The notes under the pieces are model-generated. The model was not told the origin of the DNA, did not search any database, and was given only the letters and a program-made list of their open reading frames with translations. A program made the position numbers and the translations under genes. Of a stretch of DNA of 64,000 nucleotides, positions 46,825 through 57,362 are shown one piece after another (the stretch's first letter is position 1; every line of letters starts with the position of its first letter). This DNA comes from Ailurus styani (lineage: Eukaryota > Chordata > Mammalia > Carnivora > Ailuridae): contig LNAC01000766.1 in assembly GCA_002007465.1 (NCBI GenBank), forward strand, positions 547,489 to 611,488. Reading direction: 5' to 3'.

Positions 46825-47035
46825 CTGTATTCAAGTGCCACCTCTCTGTGTGACCTCTGCCACCTTGGACAAGTTATGTGATTTTTTTTTTTTTGAGCTT
46901 TATTCCTTAGATGTAAATGAGATCAAGAATACCTGCCTCAACCTAGTTTCAATCATTAAATTCGCCAATTGAGCTAACCTGCTTCCTGCAGTACCTGGCA
47001 CACAGTAGGTATTGAATAAACTGTAGTAAGTGATT
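46825..47035 (+). repeat. MIR, sense
   Basis: 'gccacctctctgtgtgacctctgccaccttggacaagttatgtgattt' through 'aatgagatcaagaatacctgcctcaacctag' to 'cagtacctggcacacagtaggtattgaataaac' matches MIR core and tail. Confidence 0.75.
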
Positions 47036-48405
47036 TTTTTTGCTGAGTGGAATGCAGCCGCAGCAGCTGAAAACCTACGAAGAAGTGTGCTGCGAGCAGT
47101 CACTGCTCTGAAATTCTGCCTGCGAGACAAAGAAGCAAGTGCTATGAACAACAAAGGCCCTAAAACCCATTGCCAGGGCCAGAATTTAATCCGTTATTTG
47201 GGTTTGGGATGACAAGGCTTGTAAGCAAAGCAGCTGGTTTTCAGGAAAACCCCCAGACCCTCCACAGAGATCCCAGGCTCCAGGAGATAGCCAGACTGAA
47301 AATGAGCTATTTGTGTAAATCTCTGTGCCTCTATTCCAAAGCACCGAAATGAGTTTATCTTGAAATGCATCTGACTCTCCTCACTCTGTTCTCTCTGACA
47401 CATATTCTGGGTATTACTCTTCAGTTCCCCTGGAGAAAAGCTGCAAGCCCAGCACCTAATAATAAACCATCACCGTGCCCAGAAAGTAAGGGGAGGTTTC
47501 AGTCTGTCCCCCTTTTTGAAAAGGTCATTAAAAAAAAAAAAAAAAGTTACTGTTTCTCCGTTACCACTAGATGGTACTAGCCAGCTGCTTGTCATCTCTC
47601 TTACGTTGTTGTTTTGTTTACTGACTGACAACATGCTTTTTAGAAGGGAGACTTCGGCAGACCTTGGTCAGTCATCGGAAAGTCACTAAGGTGCCATTTC
47701 TTAGATGTGTCAGCACTTCCCCTTGACCTTCATTTATATAAACTCCTTCTTTGCCCTATCCTGGATAATGGAAATATTTAGTGATCATACAGATGATTCA
47801 TGCCACATTTGCCCCTGTGTCTGGGACCTTCGGAAGCCCTGGGAGAGATGTGGGACACAATGACTTTGAATTGAAGGCAGCCAGAGTGAAAATTGGATTT
47901 TCCACTATTCTCAGGAGTCCTGTCCTGCTGCCTCTTTATTTAGGATATCTTGGTCCCCTTGTCTCAGACTCCCAGCACATCTCCAATGTCTTAGGTTTTA
48001 CACACAGAAAATTGGAACTCCCTTCTCTTTTCTGGATGGGAAAGGTAGCAGTAGCTCTTGCAGTAAGTCATGGGAGAGACTGGGAAAGACTGGAGGGTAG
48101 GACCCTGGCTTCTGACCTTCTTTCCCAACCGGTTTTAAGAGAATTAAGGGGCGCGCCCATCCCTACCCCAACAATTTTTTAAGACATTAGGTGCCACTAA
48201 CGCCCAGTCTCCTCCAGGTTGGATGGATTGTAGGAAGTGGGAAAGGGGTCCAGGTACTTGATATTTTATTCTGTAGTTAGGCTATGAGAATCAACCAGGC
48301 ACCAATGGAGAGGTGCGTGTGCTATGCTAATCCAAGATTAGCTAGGAGTAATCATTTAGGGATGGGTATCCATCATGTAGCCCCAGCACCGGACATGGAA
48401 TAGTT
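47036..48405. other. Unique sequence, no supported gene
   Basis: A 133-codon plus-strand frame at 47781-48182 has no recognisable domain and no flanking splice or start context that convinces me. An A17 run lies at about 47530-47547. Confidence 0.4.
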
Positions 48406-48545
48406 GCTCAATTTTTCTGAGCCTCAGTTTCCCCACCTGGAGAAAAATGCATTTTTTTTTTTTGGTAAGATCCCTAGGAGGACAGAGAAAAATAAAGTTT
48501 ATAAAGCTCCTGGCATTTAGCAGGGCTTCCCCAAATGTTCCTCTC
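48406..48545 (+). repeat. MIR 3' part, sense
   Basis: 'ttctgagcctcagtttccccacctggagaaaaatg' then 'tataaagctcctggcatttagcag' matches the MIR core and tail. Confidence 0.6.
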
Positions 48546-49750
48546 TCCTGAAATAGCTATAATGGCCAGCAGTCCCCAGCTACCACCCAAGCCTCTCCCT
48601 AGGCTAGAGACTGAGTTCCCAGGAACTGGTCCCTAGTCACTAATATTTGTGTAAGATGTAGGAAAACCTGAAATGCCAAACCTTTGCTCTCACTTTTCAT
48701 AACAGTAGCAGTGGCTTCCACACCTCCTGTTTACATGCCCCATTTGTCTCGAGGAGGGGTGCCTTCAAATCTCAGGAGAGGTTACCATCTGTGAGACTGC
48801 TGCATGCTTCTATCCAGTTTCATTAAGAAGTCTTTCATTTCCTTAAACAGGATTTTTCTTTTGAAAAGAGAAACAATTTTGTTTCATTGTTTTTCTCCCA
48901 GAAATATTTCCTAAAGGCCAGTGAGACAAATCAAAGGGACAATGTGACATGATGGTGCAATCTTTCCTATCTTAGTTGAATGAAAGTATAGTGAAATTAG
49001 CAGGTTGTACTATATAAATAATTGCTACAGGAACACAGCATGATATTAACCTAACATAAAATATTTGTTTCTGGATATAGAGAACAATAGATTTAAAAAG
49101 CAATAATTTGAACTAACTACAACACATTCTAACTACATGGGGAAAGGACCATTGAAGTTTTACTTCTTTCAGTAAAAGTTATTCAACAGCAAGTTATTAC
49201 CATCCAGCAAGTAAATAGTTGGAGTGAACAGAGTCTCGTGTTAAAGCAAGAATTAAGGCGACTTCTAGTTATCATTAAAAATTGTAGGCAGCTCAAAGCT
49301 AGTCCCAGAGGAGCACAAAAGTGAAAGAAAGCTAAGTTTGGGGAAGCCTACATGGGCAGAAAGAACAAAGAATAACATCTATCATACGGTAATTTCTGAT
49401 TTGTGTTTTCAAAGGACCCGAAACTTTTAGAATGTTTAACTTAAAAACTTCAAAGTTAGGATGAAAACTTTGGTGTGTTTTGTAATGGACAACTCCAGCA
49501 TCATACTGGGAATGATTCCAAAAGCCATTTGTGTGAAAGAGAGCTTGGATCAATTAGTGATGTCTGGGTGCTGCAGGCAAGAAAGGCTGGTTCAGGGTTT
49601 CTCCAGCGTACTTCTAGTACTTCATGCACAGAACTATCAGGATATTTACACATCATTTGATAATTGTCTGTTTATATGATAGACCTTCTTTGCAGCCCCA
49701 GCACCTGACAAAGAATCAATGCATCCATTTGTAAAGACAAAAATAATTAC
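48546..49750. other. Unique sequence, no gene seen
   Basis: No recognised family, exon or RNA gene. Confidence 0.4.
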
Positions 49751-49754
49751 TCCT

Positions 49755-50340
49755 GGATTCTGAGAGAATGATGGAGTAGGAAGCATCAGAAATCTGTCTT
49801 CCCACCCAGACAACAACTGCACTGGCAGAATCTGTCCGATATAACTATTTTGGAATCCTGGAATCTATTGAGAGCTTGCAACAACTAGGGGAAATCTGGT
49901 CAGTAAGTTGAGGCTTGGAAGGTAAGTTGTGGTTAATTTCAGCCAATTTCTGCTGTTAGCACATTTGCAGCTATCTATCCATCACTCCCCAACCCCATGG
50001 TAGGCAGCTGCACATATGTCCCTGGAGCAGTTTGCACATAGCTTATGAGAGCCAGAGGGGGCAAAAAGGACCATGTTCTCCAAATATTGGAGATCTGTGC
50101 TCTGATCATTGACTGCTGCTTCCGATCAAAGGGGTGCCGCTGAAGGTAGGCAGCCATTGTTGTTGCTGTACCTTCCTCTTTCTTGAAAGCCCCTCCCTCT
50201 CTGGCAGAAGTGACTTTCAAGGGGTTTAAAAGTGAAACTTGATTGAGTTTCTGGACAAAGAGATTATGGGAATTATTTTGCACTATCCTTTGTAAAACTT
50301 TTTTGTAAGTTTGGAATTATTTCAAAAGAAAAAGAAAAAA
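49755..50340 (+). mobile_element. Old L1 with 5'UTR joined to 3' end
   Basis: The left part ('gagagaatgatggagtaggaagcatcagaaatctgtcttcccaccc', 'gcactggcagaatctgtccg', 'tggaatctattgagagcttgcaac') resembles an L1M 5'UTR. The right end ('aaaacttttttgtaagtttggaattatttcaaaagaaaaag') resembles an L1ME 3' terminus. The body is missing, so this is an internally deleted copy. Confidence 0.55.
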
Positions 50341-50455
50341 GGAAATTTACCATTGCAAAAATACACACATATATACATATAAACATACATACATTAAGTA
50401 TATAAGTAAGCAAATACTCTTGCCTTAGTTGGGTTTCCCAAAAGCAGAGCAAGAG

Positions 50456-50656
50456 GGGCGCCTGGGTGGCTCAGTTGGTTAAGCTTCTGCCTTTGGCTCA
50501 GGTCATGATCTCTAAGTCCTGGGATCAAGCCCCTCATCAGGCTCACTGCTCAGCAGGGAGTCTTCTCTTCCTTTTCCCCTCTCAAGGCTTGCGCTCTCTT
50601 CCCTGTCTCTCTGTCTCTTAAATGAATAAATAACATCTTAAAAAAAAAAAAAAAAG
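50456..50656 (+). mobile_element. Can-SINE, sense, with TSD
   Basis: 'gggcgcctgggtggctcagttggttaagcttctgcc' to 'aaatgaataaataacatctt' plus an A run. Duplications gcagagcaagag at 50444-50455 and 50657-50668. Confidence 0.95.
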
Positions 50657-50824
50657 GCAGAGCAAGAGACAATGACCTGGGCAGAGTATTTATCTGGGAA
50701 GTGATGCCAGGATGCAGGATTTGGGGGAAGGAGAAGCTAAGTGAGACAGGGAAGAAGGAAAAGCCAATATGATGTTTGCTCATGTAGGTGTTGCTGGAGA
50801 CTATCTGGGCTTGACTGCACATTT

Positions 50825-52810
50825 CTATCCATCTTTATAAGGGAGCACTTTGATTCTCAGCAGAAACCTTATTGTCTATAGGAGAAAGTGGAATGATATA
50901 TTCAAAGTGCTGAAAAAAACCCTGCCAACCAAGAATACTTTGCCCAGGAAAGTTGTCCTTCAGAAACAGAGGAGTGATAGAGACTTTTCCAAACAAACAG
51001 AAGCTGAGGGACTTCAGTACCACCAAGCCTGCCTTACAAGAAATGCAGAAAGGGGTTCTTTAAGGTGAAATGAAAAGATGCTAATACATAACATGAAAAC
51101 ATAAAAATATACAGAGCACTGATAAAGGTAAGTATATAGTCAAAGTCAGTATACTCTAATTATGTACTATGGTAAAGTATTAACCACCTATTCTAGTAAT
51201 ATGCTAAAAGACAGGAGTATTAAAAATAACTATAGTTGCAATCCTTTGTTAATGAATACACGATATACAAGAAGTAAGTTGTGACATCAAAAATATGAAA
51301 AGAGGGGAGTAAAAGAGTAAAGTTTTTATATGAGATTGAAGTTACTATCAGGATAAAATAGACTTGTGTCTTTAAGGTGTTTCAGGGAAGCCACATGGTA
51401 AGCCCAATGCAAAAATCTACAGTAGATGCATAAAAGATAAGAAGAAGGAAATCAAAACATATCACTATGAGAAGTCATCAACTCACAAAGGAGGATAGCA
51501 AGAGAGAAGGAAGGAAAAAAAGAATTACAAAAAGCCAGAAAATAATTAATAAGATGGCATTAGTAAGTCCTTGACTATTAATAATTATTCTAAATGTAAA
51601 TGGATTTATTATTTAATCAAAAGCCATGAAGTGGTTAAATGAATAAAATAATAAGGCTCAACTATGCAGAGCCTACAAGGGACTCACTTCAGCTTTAAGG
51701 ACACACATATGCTCAATGCAAAAGGATGCCAAAAGATATTCCATGCATGTGCAAACCAAAAGAGAATACGGGTAACTATATCTATATTAGACAAAAAAGA
51801 CTTTAATACAAAAATTATAACATGAGATAAAGAAGATACATATGTGTCTCATATATATGAGATAAAGAAGACATATATAAATTACATTACCACATATAAA
51901 ATAATAAAAGGATAAAAGGATCAATTCATCAAGAGGGTATAATAATCATAAATATATATGCACCCAACATTAGAGGTCCTACATATACTAAGCAAATACT
52001 AACAGATTTGAAAGGAGAAAAGACAACTACTATCATAATAGTAGAGTACTTCAGTATCCCACTTGCAACAATGGATAGATCATACAGACAGAAAGTCAAT
52101 AAGGTAACATTGGATTTGAACTATACTTTAGACCAAATTGTCCTAACAGAATGTATGGAACATTCTATATGATAGCAGCTGAATACACATTCTTCTCAAG
52201 AGCATATGACACTTTCTCCAGGATAGATTATATGTTAGCTCACAAAGCAAGCATCATTCACACTATCTATTTATTTATTTAAGATTTTATTTATTTATTT
52301 GACAAAGAGATAGAGCCAGAGAGCACAAGTGGAGGAACTGGCAGAGGGAGAGGGAGAAGCAGGCTCTGCACTGAAAATGGAGCCTGATGAAGTCTCAATC
52401 CCAGGACCCTGGGATCATGACATGAACCAAAGTCAGATGCTTAATCATCTGAGTCACCCAGGCAACCCTCATTCACACTATTTAAATCATGGAGGTAACC
52501 CAAATGTCTATCAATCAATGAATGAATGGATAAGCAATAGAATATTATTCAGTCTTTAAAAAGAAATTTTGAAATATGCTATAAAATGGATAAACAAACA
52601 TTGAAAATATTATGGTAAGTGATATAAGCCAGTCACACAAAGGCAGGTACTACATGATTTCACTTATATGAAGTACGTAGAGTAGCCAAAATGATAGAGA
52701 TGGTAAGTAGAATGGTGATACCAAAGGGCTTGAAAAGGGGGGAATGGGAAATTGTTATTTAATGGATAAACAGAGTTTCAGTTTTGCAAGATGAAAAGAG
52801 TTCTAGAGAT
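50825..52810 (+). mobile_element. Old L1M: ORF1 end, endonuclease and 3'UTR, RT deleted
   Basis: 50860-51060 reads as the decayed ORF1 C-terminus ('aagaatactttgcccaggaaagttgtcc', 'caagcctgccttacaag'). 51560-52250 carries endonuclease-region blocks ('ttctaaatgtaaatgga', 'gggactcacttcagc', 'catatgcacccaacatta', 'acacattcttctcaagagc..tgacactttctccaggatagatta'). After a SINE it jumps to ORF2 end and 3'UTR sequence ('acccaaatgtctatcaatcaatgaatgaatgg'), so the reverse-transcriptase region is missing. All frames are broken. Confidence 0.8.
52267..52468 (-). mobile_element. Can-SINE, antisense, with 13-bp TSD
   Basis: From 'ctatttatttatttaagattttatttatttatttgac' to 'catctgagtcacccaggcaaccc'. tcattcacactat at 52254-52266 and 52469-52481 are perfect duplications. 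Confidence 0.95.
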
Positions 52811-52824
52811 GGGTGGAGGTGATT

Positions 52825-53045
52825 CGTTGTTTTTTTTGTTCTGTTTTGTTTTTGTTTTTTAAAGATTTTATTCATTTATTTTGACAGAGAGAAAAATCAC
52901 AAGTAGGCAGAGGCAGGCAGAGAGAGAGGGGGAAGCAGGTTCCCCACTGAGAAGAGAGCCCGATGCGGGCCTGGATCCCAGGACCCTGAGATCATGACCT
53001 GAGCTGAAGGCAGAGGCTTTAACCCACTGAGCCACCCAGGCACCC
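52825..53045 (-). mobile_element. Can-SINE, antisense, in L1 3'UTR
   Basis: 'ttttttaaagattttattcatttattttgacag' to 'ggctttaacccactgagccacccaggcaccc'. Imperfect duplications tgggtggaggtgatt (52810-52824) and tgggtggtggcaatt (53046-53060) differ at two positions. Confidence 0.92.
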
Positions 53046-53172
53046 TGGGTGGTGGCAATTATTATACAACAATATTAAAGTACTTAATACCACTGAATTT
53101 TACACTTAAAATGATTAAGATAGTAAATTTTGTATGTATTGTGCTGTGATAAAAATATTAGAAAAAATTAAA
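53046..53172 (+). mobile_element. L1M 3' terminus, sense
   Basis: 'ttaataccactgaattttacacttaaaatgattaagatagtaaattttgtatgtattgtgctgtgataaaaa' is the L1M 3' end that completes the element at 50825-52810. Confidence 0.75.
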
Positions 53173-53239
53173 TGTATGCTTTTTTGGTTCCTTCCACCAT
53201 CTTCTTTCCCATCCTTCCTTCCTTCCTTTTTCTTTTTTT

Positions 53240-53600
53240 TTTCCTTCCATTTCTGGTCCCAGGTAACAACTGAACTGATTTCTGCCCTTATAGTTTTCCT
53301 TTTTCTAGAATACAATATATAAATAGAATCACACAGTAGGCAGTGGACTTCTGTGCCTGGCTTCTTTCACATAACATTACACTTTAGGGCCTCAACCTTA
53401 TTACTGCATGCATCAACTTTGTTCCTTTTTATTATTGTGTGGTATTGTGTTGTATGGATATACCACAACTTGTATACAATTTTCCAATAGACATTTTACA
53501 ATAGACATTTGGTTGGTACCCAGTTTGGGGTTTTATGAATATATCTGATGTTAATTTTTACATACAGATCTTCGTGTGTGAGCTACTTAAAATTTTTCAT
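53240..53600 (-). mobile_element. L1M 3' fragment, antisense
   Basis: 'ctagaatacaatatataaatagaatcacacagta', 'ctggcttctttcacataacatta', 'ttgttcctttttattattgtgtggtattgtgttgtatgg' are reversed L1 3' blocks. A CCTT/T-rich run precedes it (53213-53243). Confidence 0.7.
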
Positions 53601-54236
53601 TTTTTAAGTTACTTTTTCTAACTTTCTAGCATTCTAAATAGTAGAACATTAGTGGTCCTGTAAGTCACTGAAAGGTAGGAGGTGTCAGGAATTGATGAGG
53701 GCCAGTTCAAGTGGTTTTAACAGGATATGTCACTCCAAAATCTCCCCTTTATTCCCATTCTGCTTTGGTATTCCATTCAGTTTCAAATGTGGTTTTCTGA
53801 TCTGACTCACATCTTAATTCCAGGCACTTGTTAGAAATTACATTGGTTGCAAAATGGCAGGAAGAAAAGATCAAATCTCTTTTGGATTTAAATTTGGAAT
53901 GAAATGGGACTTTTGTTTAAATTCAATAGAAGCAGTTAACAAAGGAATAGAGACCTTAAAGATGTTTCATTAAAATTACCCATAATGCTACTCTGAGTGA
54001 TTCATGGTTTTGAGCATTTAAATGAGTCATATTCACCCAAAAGCCTAAACTAATTTTTATTGTAAATGAGGTTCTTAGGGAAATTCTATTAACCATTTAA
54101 GCACCATGCAAATTCTCCCTGGCTCAGGTTCTACCTCCTTCATGAAGAAGGCTCCTTCAATCAATTTGCCCTTCTCTGATTCTCTAAATTCCTTCTGACA
54201 ATATGCCACTCATTTGCTCTCTTATATAAGGTATTT
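53601..54236. other. Unique sequence, no gene seen
   Basis: No recognised gene. 54110-54200 ('caaattctccctggctcagg..cttcatgaagaaggctccttcaatcaatttgcc') may be a weak L2 fragment. Confidence 0.4.
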
Positions 54237-54247
54237 AATTCAGTGTG

Positions 54248-54453
54248 CATGGGGATGCCTGGGTGGCTCAATTGGTTAAGCGGCTGCCTTTGGCTCAGGT
54301 CATGATCCCAGAGCCCTGGCGTTGAGTCCTGCATCAGGCTCCTTGCTCAGTGGGGAGCCCACTTGTCTCTCTGCCTGCCACTCCCCCTACTTGTGCTCTC
54401 TCTTCCTCTCTCTCTCACTCTCTCTGACAAATAAATAAAATCTTAAAAAAAAA
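54248..54453 (+). mobile_element. Can-SINE, sense, with TSD
   Basis: 'ggggatgcctgggtggctcaattggttaagcggctgcc' to 'ctctgacaaataaataaaatctt' and an A run. aattcagtgtg at 54237-54247 and 54454-54464 are duplications. The right one runs directly into the (TG)n tract. Confidence 0.94.
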
Positions 54454-54457
54454 AATT

Positions 54458-54460
<3 letters not shown>

Positions 54461-54490
<30 letters not shown>
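54461..54490. repeat. (TG)15 microsatellite
   Basis: A pure TG run starting in the right target-site duplication of the SINE at 54248. The pre-insertion site had 'gtgtgcatg' only, so the expansion came after insertion. Confidence 0.9.
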
Positions 54491-54493
<3 letters not shown>

Positions 54494-54550
54494 ATTGTGA
54501 TTTATGTTAGAAGGTTTAATCTCGAGGAGCCCCAAAAGGACTTGGGGAGA

Positions 54551-55276
54551 AGGGCTTTTTTCTTTCCATCTGGCATCAGCCATCAGCTCCAAGGTAAGCC
54601 AAGAAGGGTGCTTACAAGTACATCCAGGAGCTATGGAGGAAAAAGCTGCCTTACATAATGTGCTTTGTTTTCAGGGTGCACCACTGGCAGTACTGCTAAC
54701 TCTCTGAGCTTCACACCCCACCCAACCCACCCAAGCACCCAATAAAGTGCGCAGACTGGGGTACAAGGCCAACCAAGATTATGTCATATATCGGATTCAT
54801 GTGTGACACGGTGGCTGCAAACGTCCAGTTCCTAAGGGTGCTACTATGGCAAGCCTGTCCTTCATGGTGTTAACCAGCTAAGTTGGCCCGAAGCCCTCAG
54901 TCTGTTGCAGAGGAGAGAGCCGTATACCACTATGGGGCTGTAAGAATCTTGAATATTTACTGGGTTGGCAAAGATTCCACATACAAATTCTTTGAGATCA
55001 CCCTCCTTGATCCGTTCTATAAAGCTATCGGAAGAAATCCTGACACCCAGTGGATGGATCACCTAACCAGTCCACAAGCACGGGGAGATCTGAGGGTTGG
55101 CATCAGCAGGCTCAAGAGCCATGGTCGTGGAAAGGGTCACAAGTCCTACCACACTATTGGCTGTTCTTGCCTTCTGACAATACTCTCCAGGTCCACCATT
55201 ACTCCTAATATAAGTAATGCTTGTAAAATTCTTACCTAATAAACAATTTAGGACCGCCAAAAAAGAAAAAAAAAAA
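54551..55276 (+). pseudogene. RPL15: Processed pseudogene of ribosomal protein L15
   Basis: An intronless copy of the mRNA for the large-subunit ribosomal protein eL15. It has a pyrimidine-rich leader (ttctttccatctggcatcagccatc), a body with [17 protein letters not shown]-like and [23 protein letters not shown] and RNPDTQW readable in pieces, a stop at 55206-55208, the polyadenylation signal AATAAA (55238-55243) with 'taataaacaatttaggacc', and an A tail. The start codon is AAG (54604-54606). The start-to-stop length is 605 nt where 615 are expected, and several frameshifts are present. The basic C-terminal region is partly deleted before 'aatactctccag'. The longest residual frame (54883-55239) is not functional. 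It is a dead product of L1-mediated retroposition. Target-site duplications are unclear. Confidence 0.93.
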
Positions 55277-55377
55277 TTTAACCTCCCAAAGTTCAGGGAT
55301 CACAGTCAGAGAGCATTAGAGCAAAAAGAATCTTATAGAGATTATTTTATGCTTCATGATTAAACAATTATGAAGCT

Positions 55378-55500
55378 GTTTACATGTGTTGAGTATCTTC
55401 TATGTGCCATGAATTATGCTGGCCAATTTATTTATATTTCATCATTTAATTTAATCTAATCCTTACAGCAACCTCATATTAAGGTGGCATAAGCAGCGAT
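55378..55500 (-). repeat. MIR tail half, antisense
   Basis: 'gttgagtatcttctatgtgccatgaattatgctgg' and 'taatctaatccttacagcaacctcatattaagg' are reversed MIR 3' parts. Confidence 0.6.
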
Positions 55501-55504
55501 AAAA

Positions 55505-55665
55505 AGATGAAATTTGGAATCGGACAGAACTGAAGTCTAATTTCACCTCTGTTGCTTACTACCTGTGCGATATTATGAGACTGACACGCTGCCTACTGCA
55601 CTAAGGAGGCACCCTAACCTGTGTGATGTTAAATAAATGCCTTAATCTCTTAAAGCTTTTGTGTT
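55505..55665 (+). repeat. MIR head half, sense
   Basis: 'tttggaatcggacagaactgaagtctaatttcacctctgttgcttactacctgtgcga' matches the MIR head. With the antisense piece on its left it forms a head-to-tail inverted arrangement. Confidence 0.6.
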
Positions 55666-55799
55666 TGTTAAGTGTTACCAAGAGTCACAAGACCTCCATC
55701 ATAACATATTGAATTGTTTGCTATAGAAATATTTTCATATTTAAGAATTTGTGAGGAATTTTCTGAGTATCTTTCTCTCAACAATTTTTTTGTCTTTCT

Positions 55800-55925
55800 C
55801 ACCGGAATATAAACTCCTTGAGGTCGTGATTGGTCCATTTTATTCATTCATGTATTTCTCATGTTAGAACTCAGCACCTAGCACATAATAGGTATTTAAC
55901 AAGTATCTGTTGAATGAGTGACTGA
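55800..55925 (+). repeat. L2 LINE 3' end, sense
   Basis: 'ggaatataaactccttgaggtcgtgattgg' to 'cacctagcacataataggtatttaacaagtatctgttgaatgagtg' is the L2 terminus. Confidence 0.7.
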
Positions 55926-56215
55926 ATGGCCCCTCATCACCATTCCTATTGCCATGGTATCTCTCTCACAGTCCTTTATCTGGGCTGTTGCATCAGCTTG
56001 CTTCTGATTTCATTAGGAACAGGCTTCATTCCTTCCATCTATTGTCATCATCAGTGCTTGCTTCTATATACAGCAAACCTATTTATTCTACTCCCCTCAT
56101 TTAAAGACTTCTATTCACTTCCTATTGTCTGGGGGAAAAAAAAGGAGAAACTCTTTAGGTAGTCCACAAGGGCTTCTGTGATCTAGACCCAGCCTGCCTC
56201 TTGAAGTTCTGGTTG
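55926..56215 (+). repeat. Second L2 fragment, sense
   Basis: 'gtcctttatctgggctgttgcatcagcttgcttctgatttc' and 'cttctattcacttcctattgtctggggg' followed by 'tccacaagggcttctgtgatctagacccagcctgcctc' are internal 3' blocks of L2, in an order that makes it a separate copy from 55800-55925. Confidence 0.55.
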
Positions 56216-57139
56216 AGTCACTGTTCATGATGTCCAGGGACCCCATGGTTGAGTGAGTAAGCATCTCTCCATCTGATAAATAGACTAAAAGTCAAAGCAG
56301 TTAATATGCCTCAACTCACAAAGATTGCATTCTTTACATTTTATCATTTGTCCTTAATGCTCCCTTTTGTTCTTACATTTAAGCCTCTCCTCTCCACAAA
56401 ACCCCAACCCTTCCTTTGAACCTCACCTTCTTTCAGAATATTCCACGTCTCCCAACAATCTCTACCCAGTTTTAGGTCCTAGCCTCCTGGAATTTTAACC
56501 CCTTCTATCTAGACATCTAGAATGTCTGGAATGAGCAGCTCTAGCCAGGGCTGGATTCCACACCGGGCAGATCATGACCCAGCCTAAGAAGCTCTCGACT
56601 TGGAGCTTCTCATGGTGCAAAGCCAGTCAGCTTTCTCACTGAATTAATTTTATTAAATCAAAGTCCAACCCAATTATTAAGTTACAATAAGCAATACAAG
56701 TAATCGGCTCTTAATGGTACACTTTTAGCCTGAAAGAGTTAATAGGGCTTGCAGATTAACCACAAGAGAGCTTCTGGTCCTGTTCATTAAGACATTAGGG
56801 ATTCTTGCAAGCGTTTGGAGCTACAATAAATTAGTCTCCTGCTAAGTAAGCCATCTGGGATTGTCCCCAGGAAGCTTCTAAAAGTCATAAAATTCTCATG
56901 ATGAAACAACCTCTGCATTTCTAATACCAGCTGCCAGGATCTCACCAGATGATCTCCAAGGGTAGCCCCAAATAATGCACACCACAATATGACAAGTTTC
57001 TGTGTCAGGAGAACAATCAACTTTCCCTAAAACAACTGCGTTTTTCTGATTCGATTGGGTAACTGTGGCCTCTTACGTATCTACACATCCTATATATACC
57101 TAAAATATCAGGAAAGTATTTTAATTTTCTTGACCCAAA
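56216..57139. other. Unique sequence, no gene seen
   Basis: 56350-56500 could be a further weak L2 stretch. Nothing else recognised. Confidence 0.4.
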
Positions 57140-57151
57140 TACCTGATGATT

Positions 57152-57350
57152 TTTTTCATTTCCTTTTTTTTAAGATTTTATTTATTTATTTGAAAGAGAG
57201 AGAGCACAAGTAGGTACAGAGGCAGGCAGAGGGAGAGGGAGAAGCAAGCTCCCCAATGAGCAGGGAGCCTGATATGGGGCTCAATCCCAGGACAATGGGA
57301 TCATGACCTGAGCCCAAGGCAGATGCTTAACTGAGCTACCCAGGTACCCC
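57152..57350 (-). mobile_element. Can-SINE, antisense, with 12-bp TSD
   Basis: 'ttttttttaagattttatttatttatttgaaagagag' to 'taactgagctacccaggtacccc'. tacctgatgatt at 57140-57151 and 57351-57362 are duplications. Confidence 0.95.
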
Positions 57351-57362
57351 TACCTGATGATT

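Noticed and set aside
47781..48182. 133-codon plus-strand frame
   Set aside because: No recognisable motif and unremarkable composition; at this length one such frame is expected by chance in 64 kb.
54883..55239. 118-codon frame resembling ribosomal protein L15
   Set aside because: It is the central part of the RPL15 processed pseudogene, out of frame at both ends and without a start codon of its own.
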